Of a DNA stretch of 64,000 bases, positions 27,626-34,820 are shown one piece after another. This DNA comes from an uncultured Oleispira sp. (GTDB lineage: Bacteria; Pseudomonadota; Gammaproteobacteria; Pseudomonadales; Oceanobacteraceae). Location: positions 1 to 64,000 of the forward strand of contig CAJVZR010000001.1 in NCBI GenBank assembly GCA_913019965.1, written 5' to 3'. The position numbers were made by a program, and so were the translations under genes. The notes beneath the pieces were generated by a model. The model had not been told where the DNA came from. It searched no databases and saw only the letters and a program-made list of their open reading frames with translations. How positions within the stretch are numbered: position 1 is the stretch's first letter; each line of letters opens with the position of its first letter.

Positions 27626-28978
27626 CTAGCGCCCTGGTGGACTATAGCCTGAGAATTGTTGAGCAGTATCAGCGGCATAATTATCTGTCATACCCGCTAC
27701 ATAATCCAAAACGCGCATATAGGCCTGATATAATGTCCAATCTGCCTGCGGAGCACTCGGACCCATCATCTCAAGTACACGACTATTACGAAATGTTGAA
27801 TGCCCTGTTTCAATTAACTCTTTTGCAGCCTGTAAAAAAGCAGTTAACAGATTGGCTAGGGTTGAATAAGCCCCCACTTCAATGGCGGTTTTACGCGGAT
27901 CTTTAAATATCCGTTCTTTAGCTAACGACTTCGCTTCCCTAATCGCATCTCGTACGGTAGCGGGACAATGATCACTTAGCTCTCCGACTAAAGTGCCCGC
28001 AAGAATCCCTTGCTGATTATCTAAGAAAGCCTGACTAGCAGCTTCAACCATTTTCTCCATGGCTTTACCACGCAACATAGATAAGCGCCGGCGTTCATTA
28101 TCCGCTGAATCCAAGTCCACTTGATATTGAGCCCACTCACTTGCTAATAATGGCTTTAGAATTTTTTCAACTTCAGGGTATCTAAGTATCCCCATTTCAA
28201 TACCATCTTCTAAATCAATTAAGCCATAACAAATATCATCCGCGATTTCCATCAGGTAAACCAAGGGATGTCGGCACCACCTATTGTTATGCTGAGGAAT
28301 CAAACCAAGATCGTCAGCAATCGTCTTTAAGATAGCCACTTCGCTTTGAAAACAACCAAACTTATGGGCTTTACTCCCAGTAGCTGAAGTGTGCTCAACC
28401 GTCCATGGGTATTTTAAAAATGTACCGAGCGTTGCTTGAGTTAATCTCATGCCACCGCTAAAACGATGGTATTCGACCTGAGTGATTATTCTAAAACCTT
28501 GAGCATTGCCCTCAAAGGTTTGTAAATCGGCTTTTTCTAACGCACTCAAGCCCTCTAACAAATAAGCATTCTCGGCATCCAAAAACCAATGCCTAATAGC
28601 ATCTTCACCAGTATGGCCATAAGGAGGATTACCAATATCATGAGCCAAACAAGCCGCCTGTAAAATAGCCCCCACATCAGCAGCGCTGATATTTTCCGGA
28701 AAGCCTGAATTCACATCAGCCTTTAGGCCTTCAGCAACACGAAAACCAAGACTACGCCCAACACAACTCACTTCTAAACTATGGGTCAAACGACTATGAA
28801 CATGGTCGTTTTCAGATAAAGGATGAACTTGTGTCTTTCGATCTAAGCGTCGGAACGCGCTTGAGAAAACAATACGATCTTGATCTTTATGAAAAGGCGA
28901 TCGTCCATCTTCATAATGGCTCGTCACCTCTCCAATACGTAAAGGTTGTAACAGGCGATGCCAATCCATCTTGGTCAT
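27626..28978 (-). CDS. dgt: Deoxyguanosinetriphosphate triphosphohydrolase-like protein
   Basis: A 450-residue HD-domain dNTPase. Metal-binding motifs are VHSRLTHSLEVSCVGRS (about residues 60-76) and AHDIGNPPYGHTGEDAI (about residues 119-135), with GFRIITQVEYHR following. Dgt-like enzymes split dNTPs to nucleosides and triphosphate, controlling dNTP pools. The length fits the dGTPase-like (type 2) group. It lies upstream of lepB in the same orientation with a 70-base gap, and downstream of pheA by 51 bases; the three may form an operon. Confidence 0.92.
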   Translation of the reverse strand: MTKMDWHRLLQPLRIGEVTSHYEDGRSPFHKDQDRIVFSSAFRRLDRKTQVHPLSENDHVHSRLTHSLEVSCVGRSLGFRVAEGLKADVNSGFPENISAADVGAILQAACLAHDIGNPPYGHTGEDAIRHWFLDAENAYLLEGLSALEKADLQTFEGNAQGFRIITQVEYHRFSGGMRLTQATLGTFLKYPWTVEHTSATGSKAHKFGCFQSEVAILKTIADDLGLIPQHNNRWCRHPLVYLMEIADDICYGLIDLEDGIEMGILRYPEVEKILKPLLASEWAQYQVDLDSADNERRRLSMLRGKAMEKMVEAASQAFLDNQQGILAGTLVGELSDHCPATVRDAIREAKSLAKERIFKDPRKTAIEVGAYSTLANLLTAFLQAAKELIETGHSTFRNSRVLEMMGPSAPQADWTLYQAYMRVLDYVAGMTDNYAADTAQQFSGYSPPGR

Positions 28979-29029
28979 TATTTTTATATCCTTACAACTT
29001 CATTTAAAACTGACTTAAAAAAGTCTAGC

Positions 29030-29929
29030 CTATATAAACTCATGCTTACGTCGATATTTATGGGCAGGATAGCTGCCTAGGATACGTATATCTTTGGCAA
29101 AAAAGTTAAGCTCATCCATCGCCCGCTGCATACTTTTTTGTTGCGGGTGACCTGCAAGATCAATATGAAAATGGCTGGCTTCCATCGTGCCACCATCCAT
29201 ATAACTTTCTAGTTTAATCATATTGATTCCGTTAGTCGCAAACCCCCCTAACGCTTTATAAAGCGCTGCAGGTAGATTACGTACCGAAAACAACACACTG
29301 GTAATATAGCGTTGCTCCACTTGGTATCCCAAAGCATTAGCGCTTTTCGCCAATACGATAAAGCGCGTTGTATTTCCATCTACATCCTGGAAATTCTCAG
29401 CAACGATATTTAAACCATACAATTCCGCAGCAAGGGTAGAAGCAATGGCCCCATGGCTTTCTTCAATTTTAATAGAGTGCGACGCCGCTTTCTTAGCGGC
29501 CAATTCTTTAGCAGAAAGCGCAGTATCTACAGCGGCAACAGCCTTTATATTTAACTTTTCTAAGTGATGGAAACATTGAGCTAATGCTTGAGGGTGCGAC
29601 GAAACCGTTTTAATTTGTTCCAGCTCTACTCCAGGCAATGCCAACAGACAATGATTAACCGGCTCAAAGTGCTCAGCGATTATTTGTAAATGCGTTTTGG
29701 GCAATAATCGATAGATCTCTTCGACTCGCCCTGCGGTAGAGTTTTCTAGCGGAATCATCGCAAACTCGGCCCCTTCGTTTTCAACCATCGATATCGCAGA
29801 TTGAAAATCTTCGCAAGCAAAAGCTTCATGGCTAGGAAAAACGGTTTTACAGGATAGGTGAGAATAAGCGCCCTCTACCCCTTGATAAGCAACAATGGCC
29901 TCTACAGCCTTATTCGGTTTAACAGCCAC
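29030..29929 (-). CDS. pheA: Prephenate dehydratase (monofunctional)
   Basis: A 299-residue enzyme converting prephenate to phenylpyruvate in phenylalanine synthesis. The N-terminal catalytic domain shows VAYQGVEGAYSHLSC, PLENSTAGRVEEIY and SHPQALAQC, and the DVDGNTTRFIVL motif holds the conserved TR pair. An ACT domain (LFSVRNLPAALYKALGGFA, KLESYMDGG) follows for feedback by phenylalanine. There is no N-terminal chorismate mutase domain, unlike the bifunctional P-protein of many gammaproteobacteria. The start is GTG with a GGAAG site. It heads a minus-strand group with dgt. Confidence 0.93.
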   Translation of the reverse strand: MAVKPNKAVEAIVAYQGVEGAYSHLSCKTVFPSHEAFACEDFQSAISMVENEGAEFAMIPLENSTAGRVEEIYRLLPKTHLQIIAEHFEPVNHCLLALPGVELEQIKTVSSHPQALAQCFHHLEKLNIKAVAAVDTALSAKELAAKKAASHSIKIEESHGAIASTLAAELYGLNIVAENFQDVDGNTTRFIVLAKSANALGYQVEQRYITSVLFSVRNLPAALYKALGGFATNGINMIKLESYMDGGTMEASHFHIDLAGHPQQKSMQRAMDELNFFAKDIRILGSYPAHKYRRKHEFI

Positions 29930-30115
29930 CTATGACGCTTCCTTAAATTGAAGATTCTTAGTTTAACAAAATTACGATTTTAACAGTGTACTCCAAGCTT
30001 GGAACGATAACTAAAAGAAACTCCTTTCCAAATCGTTATACCGATTATTACTAAGTGTTGATCTTACTTAGCAATTACGTTACTTTTTGTAAAAAGCACA
30101 TGAGAATAATAATAA

Positions 30116-31258
30116 ATGAGTAGTGCGCCCTTGAACTTAAGCTACGATTTGGTATTAGAGACCTTAGGTATCCGCCCTATTAGCCACTTCAGCAATAGCC
30201 GCGAAAGCCTATCGCCTCAAGAACGTTTGAAACAAGTCCAATTTCAAGCTAAACACTTTGTTGAAGACTTCAAAATGGTCAATCAACAAGTTCAGTTCTT
30301 GCAGACTATCGATCTTGTTTCAGTTCCCTATCCGGTAAAGTCGGCCTTTGGCAATGCAACTAGCCTTATCAACCCCTATCTTTATGTGACCAATCGCTTG
30401 ATGGTGGTTCAGTTTTCAACCCATGCTGGCACTAAAACTCTATTATTTTCACCTTCGGACTTAGAAGCCAATATTAAAACCCCTTACTTTCAACGTTTTC
30501 GCCGATTAATGGGTAAGTTAAAAAATACGCTTCAACCCATACTTACACCGACTCATAATACAGTTGAACAAGCACTAGAAAGCATCAACCTCAAGCCCGA
30601 AGACATTGATTTTATTTGCTACGACCACCTGCATACTCAAGATATTAGAAAGTGGCTCGGCAGCTTTGAACAACCTGCTTACTTTCCCAATGCAAAGCTA
30701 TTAGTGATGCACCAAGAGTGGGAAGCGGTAAAAGATTTACTTCCTTTGCAAAACCACTGGTATTGCCCTGACGGTGTCGACGGAATTGACCCGAATAAGA
30801 TCATCCCCTTACACAGCAGTATCATGCTTGGTGATAGCCTTGCTTTGGTTCATACACCTGGACATACCCAAGGTAGCCAATCTTTAGTCGTCAATACCGA
30901 CAAAGGGATTATGGTGTGTAGCCAAAATGGAATATCAGTCGACAATTATTGCCCTGAATACTCAACTATTTATGGCTTGGCTGATCATGTACTCGAAAAT
31001 AGCATGGCCGTTATTCCTAATGGAGAGCAGCCTGAACTCCGATTAGATCAATATATCTCGATGATTTTAGAGAAAACTATCGCTGATCCGCACCCGGATG
31101 ATAAGCGCTTTCCTTATATCATGCCGTCTTCAGAACTAAGTGCTCGCTGGCAACCTTTCGCACTTGCACCCACGCTTTCACTTGGCGAAATCCAAATGGG
31201 TGAGTTAATACAAAAAGCAAGCACCTCTACAGACAGTGAGCCCTATAGCATTAGCTAA
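30116..31258 (+). CDS. MBL-fold metallo-hydrolase
   Basis: A 380-residue metallo-beta-lactamase-fold protein. The first metal motif is ICYDHLHTQDIRKWL, which has HxH but then QD where HxHxDH is usual. The later VHTPGHTQGSQSLVVNTDKG supplies the conserved GHTxGS His. A C-terminal region of about 90 residues has no obvious domain. It may be a hydrolase of unknown substrate. The gene has its own start region after pheA and converges on the DUF6482 gene with ten bases between the stops. Confidence 0.78.
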   Translation: MSSAPLNLSYDLVLETLGIRPISHFSNSRESLSPQERLKQVQFQAKHFVEDFKMVNQQVQFLQTIDLVSVPYPVKSAFGNATSLINPYLYVTNRLMVVQFSTHAGTKTLLFSPSDLEANIKTPYFQRFRRLMGKLKNTLQPILTPTHNTVEQALESINLKPEDIDFICYDHLHTQDIRKWLGSFEQPAYFPNAKLLVMHQEWEAVKDLLPLQNHWYCPDGVDGIDPNKIIPLHSSIMLGDSLALVHTPGHTQGSQSLVVNTDKGIMVCSQNGISVDNYCPEYSTIYGLADHVLENSMAVIPNGEQPELRLDQYISMILEKTIADPHPDDKRFPYIMPSSELSARWQPFALAPTLSLGEIQMGELIQKASTSTDSEPYSIS

Positions 31259-31268
31259 ATAGAAATAG

Positions 31269-31565
31269 CTAAAAACGTACAGCACGATGGTCTGTATGAT
31301 TAACCATGCAACCTGCAAGGTTAATCATTTCATCACATTCCATGGTTTGGTCGACGTAAGCACTATGCAAACCTGCATCTGATAAAGTCTCATAACACTC
31401 AGGAAGGCCATGAAATACAAGTGGTCGACTCGATTGTTTAGCGGTTAATAGTGATTGGCCACCATCATTGAAAATTTGCACCAAATATATATCCCCTTGA
31501 TTAGATAGAATATGCACCTCAGGGTTACCTTTATGCACTACCTTTTTCAGCTCGCGAAAGTTCAT
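31269..31565 (-). CDS. DUF6482 family protein
   Basis: A 98-residue cytosolic protein. The sequence MNFRELKKVVHKGNPEVHIL, with IYLVQIFNDGG and LLTAKQSSRPLVFHGL, matches the small DUF6482 family of marine gammaproteobacteria, whose function is unknown. A GGAGAG site precedes the ATG. It converges on the MBL-fold gene and is divergent from mltC. Confidence 0.75.
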   Translation of the reverse strand: MNFRELKKVVHKGNPEVHILSNQGDIYLVQIFNDGGQSLLTAKQSSRPLVFHGLPECYETLSDAGLHSAYVDQTMECDEMINLAGCMVNHTDHRAVRF

Positions 31566-31723
31566 GGGGCTCTCCTAACAATTCTCTAATTATCAATATA
31601 AGCCATCTAAGCCCTGGAAAATTGGTCAAATTGAAGTAAATTGTTACCTCTCGATATTTACACCTTGTCACCTAATCACGCTAAACTGTTTTAAATGATA
31701 CAAATCTTTTTTTGAGTAGCTGC

Positions 31724-32887
31724 ATGAAACGCCGACACTTTATAACCAAACTGGCTTTACTCCCTATTGGCCTTCCTCTATCCATTACCGCAACGCAAGT
31801 ATGGGGCAATAGTTTTGACGATTTTGTTAAAGCGCAGCAGGTCGGAATGGATAAAATTAGCAATGATTACCAAGCCTATAAAGATCGATACCTTTCCGCG
31901 TTTGAGGACTACCAACTTGAATTAGAGCAAGAATGGCAAAACGCAGAAATTACCAACCAAGAGATCTGGGTTGAATACAGCTCTGACCTACAAAAGAAAA
32001 CGGTTATTGATTTTGCGTTTAATGAGATACGGTTTAGCTATAAAAGCAACGATATCGATAGCGATCTAAAGAGCGTTAAAGAAGAGAAACTGCCTCAAGA
32101 ACTCAACGCTCTATTAAGAAAGACTGAACGCCAAGCTGTAGAGAGTGATCCAATTAATATAAAACTCATGGCAGGGAGAAGTCGTCAGAACCTGCAAAAT
32201 ACGGCATTACTGAGTGAGGTCAGCGCACTGTATGGCAGCATTGAAGATGCCGAAGAAAAGCTCGCCAGTACCGCATTAATCGTTAAAGAAAAAACACTCA
32301 AGGGGGAATTGATCGTAGTTAAGATCCCCTTACCCAAAAAACTGCCGATTAAACGAGCAGAAAAATATCTCACCAGCGCGCAGCAAGCAGCCAATAAGTG
32401 GAACATTGATCCCGCCCTCGTCATGGCCATTGCCCATACCGAAAGCCACTTTAATCCATTAGCTCGTAGCCACATTCCTGCTTTTGGGCTTATGCAAATT
32501 GTGCCTGCAAGTGCCGGCAAAGATGCGAGCAAACTCATGTATGGCAAACCACGCCTATTAACGAGCGATGAACTCTACAACCCTAATTTCAACCTTGATA
32601 CGGGCAGTGCTTACCTCAGCATGCTTCATACCCGTTATTTAAAAGGCATCAAGGATCCCACTTCACGCTTATATTGTGCAATTGCCGCCTACAATACCGG
32701 AGCCGGCAATGTTGCCAAAGCGTTCATTGGCCGTGCGTCCATGCAGCGTGCTTTCGGAGTTATTAACCAACTCAGCCCTAATCAAGTATTTGAAACACTG
32801 CAATATGACTTGCCCTATGAGGAAACACGCAAGTATTTGATAAAGGTAACCAATCATTTACAGAGCTACAAAGCATTATTAAGTTAA
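31724..32887 (+). CDS. mltC: Membrane-bound lytic murein transglycosylase C
   Basis: A 387-residue peptidoglycan lytic transglycosylase. The N-terminal signal is twin-Arg-like (RRHFITKLALLPIGL). Next is the DUF3393 N-domain typical of MltC (SFDDFVKAQQVGMDKI, DRYLSAFEDY). The C-terminal SLT domain has the catalytic Glu in AIAHTESHFNPLARS, then AFGLMQIVPASAG and AIAAYNTGAGNVAKAF. It cleaves glycan strands in the periplasm. I found no lipobox, so it may be a soluble or otherwise anchored form. The ATG at 31724 is preferred over an upstream TTG at 31712 because it begins the export signal. Confidence 0.9.
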   Translation: MKRRHFITKLALLPIGLPLSITATQVWGNSFDDFVKAQQVGMDKISNDYQAYKDRYLSAFEDYQLELEQEWQNAEITNQEIWVEYSSDLQKKTVIDFAFNEIRFSYKSNDIDSDLKSVKEEKLPQELNALLRKTERQAVESDPINIKLMAGRSRQNLQNTALLSEVSALYGSIEDAEEKLASTALIVKEKTLKGELIVVKIPLPKKLPIKRAEKYLTSAQQAANKWNIDPALVMAIAHTESHFNPLARSHIPAFGLMQIVPASAGKDASKLMYGKPRLLTSDELYNPNFNLDTGSAYLSMLHTRYLKGIKDPTSRLYCAIAAYNTGAGNVAKAFIGRASMQRAFGVINQLSPNQVFETLQYDLPYEETRKYLIKVTNHLQSYKALLS

Positions 32888-32964
32888 TTGTGGACAACCC
32901 TTATTAATGCAAACAATTATCAATTAGATTAATATGCCGACTTTATTTTTAATTAGGTGAAGCC

Positions 32965-33345
32965 ATGACTCCTCTTATCTTTTGGGGTGCAATCTTTTTT
33001 ACCCTTGCCTTAGTATTTTATTCAATAGGCATCTGGAATGATTTTTATCATAAGCAATTAAAAAAATGGCACCTCACCATGTTTGGTTTGGGGGTCATTA
33101 CAGATACACTAGGCACCCTGCTAATGTACCTTCATGTCGGGCACCTAATTTTTACGCCACACTCTATTTCAGGTTTTTTGGGACTGTTCTTGATGATGTT
33201 TCATTTCAGCTGGGCACTGATGGTTTTGCACAATAGAGATGTAGCGCTACAGAAGACCTTCCACCGTTTTAGCATTATGGTCTGGAGCTTTTGGATGATT
33301 TCTTACATTTCAGGCTTGTATTTAGGGATCTCTGGATTAAGTTAA
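32965..33345 (+). CDS. HsmA family (TIGR03987) membrane protein
   Basis: A 126-residue integral membrane protein with four predicted helices: IFWGAIFFTLALVFYSIGIW, a second around KWHLTMFGLGVITDTLGTLL, a third around ISGFLGLFLMMFHFSWALMVL and a fourth at FWMISYISGLYLGI. The pattern is that of the TIGR03987/HsmA family, which has conserved His residues in the membrane and no firm function. It lies 77 bases after mltC on the same strand and ends at a bidirectional terminator. Confidence 0.82.
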   Translation: MTPLIFWGAIFFTLALVFYSIGIWNDFYHKQLKKWHLTMFGLGVITDTLGTLLMYLHVGHLIFTPHSISGFLGLFLMMFHFSWALMVLHNRDVALQKTFHRFSIMVWSFWMISYISGLYLGISGLS

Positions 33346-33350
33346 GCAAT

Positions 33351-33386
33351 AAAAAAGGCCAGTATTCAGAATACTGGCCTTTTTTA
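33351..33386. terminator. Bidirectional intrinsic terminator after the HsmA-like gene
   Basis: AAAAAAGGCCAGTATT (33351-33366), loop CAG, AATACTGGCCTTTTTT (33370-33385). It is a strong, near-perfect hairpin with A-run and T-run, serving the HsmA gene and the convergent glutaredoxin-like gene. Confidence 0.92.
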
Positions 33387-33410
33387 TTAGTCACGATATT
33401 ACAATCGCTT

Positions 33411-33800
33411 TTAAGCAGGATTTGGTTCAGCATCCGTAGGGTTAAAACGACTTTCAAGATAAGAAATAATATCACCTGATTCGTACATCCAGCTCACTTC
33501 GCCATTATCATCTTCAATACGTAAACAAGGCACTTTCAATTGACCACCACCTTGAAGTAATTCTTCTTTAAATTGCTCACTGCGTTTAGCGTCGCGGGTT
33601 TCAATATTCAAAGCACTGCGCTTCATTGCACGGCGCACTTTGACGCAAAATGGACAAGCAGCATACTGGTATAACGCGAGTTTAGTCGTCTGAGCATCGA
33701 TAGCCGCTTGCTCATTGGCTTCACGCTTAATGCTTTTGGGGGTAAATACCCAATTTAATAATAGGATCAAGGCACCTAATACTGCTCTAACTACAACCAC
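33411..33800 (-). CDS. Membrane-anchored glutaredoxin-like protein with CPFC motif
   Basis: A 129-residue protein with an N-terminal hydrophobic segment (VVVRAVLGALILLLNWVFT), probably a membrane anchor, then a glutaredoxin core with CPFC at residues 49-52 (AACPFCVKVRRAM), VPCLRIE and the C-terminal IISYLESRFNP helix. It should carry out dithiol redox. It is a paralogue of the protein at 26099-26467, which has CPTS in the same place. A GGAGAG site precedes the ATG. It is divergent from the RIO kinase gene, with 136 bases between. Confidence 0.78.
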   Translation of the reverse strand: MVVVRAVLGALILLLNWVFTPKSIKREANEQAAIDAQTTKLALYQYAACPFCVKVRRAMKRSALNIETRDAKRSEQFKEELLQGGGQLKVPCLRIEDDNGEVSWMYESGDIISYLESRFNPTDAEPNPA

Positions 33801-33936
33801 ATTACTCTCCTAAGCCGAAATCGGCCGGTGTCATTATTTAGTTTGATAGGCGCGCATTATACTTATCTGACGTTTAGTAGCTAGCAGTCAGGTCAATCCT
33901 CTTGCCTGCTTTACCTGTCTAGGGTATAAAACGCCT

Positions 33937-34809
33937 ATGAAAACTCCAAAACGAATCCAACCTTTAGTTGATGATGGTGTAGTGGACGAAGTCCTCAGCC
34001 AATTAATGAGTGGAAAAGAAGCCACTGTCTATGTTGTACGCTCTGGCGATGAAATCCGCTGTGCAAAAGTCTATAAAGAAGCGGCTAAACGCAGCTTTAA
34101 ACAGGCTGTGCAATATCAGGAAGGTCGCAAAAGCAAAAATAGCCGTCGCCAGCGCGCAATGGAAAAAGGCTCTAAATTCGGTCGTAAGCAACAAGAAGAG
34201 TCTTGGCATAATGCCGAGGTTGATGCTCTGTATCGCTTAGCGGAAGCTGGTGTTCGAGTCCCAACGCCATATGGTTGCTTTGATGGCGTGCTATTGATGG
34301 AACTAGTCACTTATGACGATGGTGATGTTGCCCCACGCTTAAATGATGTATCAATGACCGCAGAACAAGCGATTGAAGATCACCTTACCGTGATGAACGA
34401 CGTTAAGCGTATGCTAGTGGCGGGGATCGTTCATGGGGATCTCTCTGAGTTCAACGTATTAGTCGACGATTATGGTCCAGTTATTATCGACCTCCCTCAA
34501 GCAGTGGATGCCGCGGCGAATAACCATGCCAAGTCTATGCTCGAACGTGACGTTAATAATATGAGCGAATATTACGGCCAGTATGCCCCTCAGCTATTGC
34601 GTACAAATTATGCTAAAGAAATGTGGGCTCTGTATGAAGACGGCAACCTAACCGCGGATACTGAGCTAACAGGCCTGTTTGAAGAGTCCAACGAAAGTGC
34701 GGATGTCGACTCAGTGATGGATGAAATCAGATCTGTTTTAGCAGAAGAACGTAAGCGCCAAGAGCGATTAGAAAACGCGGATGACAATTACACGTACGAA
34801 GAAATGTAA
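33937..34809 (+). CDS. PA4780-like RIO1-family protein kinase
   Basis: A 290-residue RIO-type kinase. SGKEATVYVV holds the nucleotide-binding loop, CAKVYKEA the Lys, GIVHGDLSEFNVLVDDYG the catalytic Asp (about residue 168), and VIIDLPQAVDAAANNHAKSML the metal-binding region. The acidic tail ends in EEERK/ENADDNYTYEE-like residues. Bacterial members may act in ribosome maturation or in signalling; this is not settled. It is followed after 11 bases by a GGDEF-EAL gene and is probably co-transcribed with it. Confidence 0.88.
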   Translation: MKTPKRIQPLVDDGVVDEVLSQLMSGKEATVYVVRSGDEIRCAKVYKEAAKRSFKQAVQYQEGRKSKNSRRQRAMEKGSKFGRKQQEESWHNAEVDALYRLAEAGVRVPTPYGCFDGVLLMELVTYDDGDVAPRLNDVSMTAEQAIEDHLTVMNDVKRMLVAGIVHGDLSEFNVLVDDYGPVIIDLPQAVDAAANNHAKSMLERDVNNMSEYYGQYAPQLLRTNYAKEMWALYEDGNLTADTELTGLFEESNESADVDSVMDEIRSVLAEERKRQERLENADDNYTYEEM

Positions 34810-34820
34810 TCAGCTCATAC

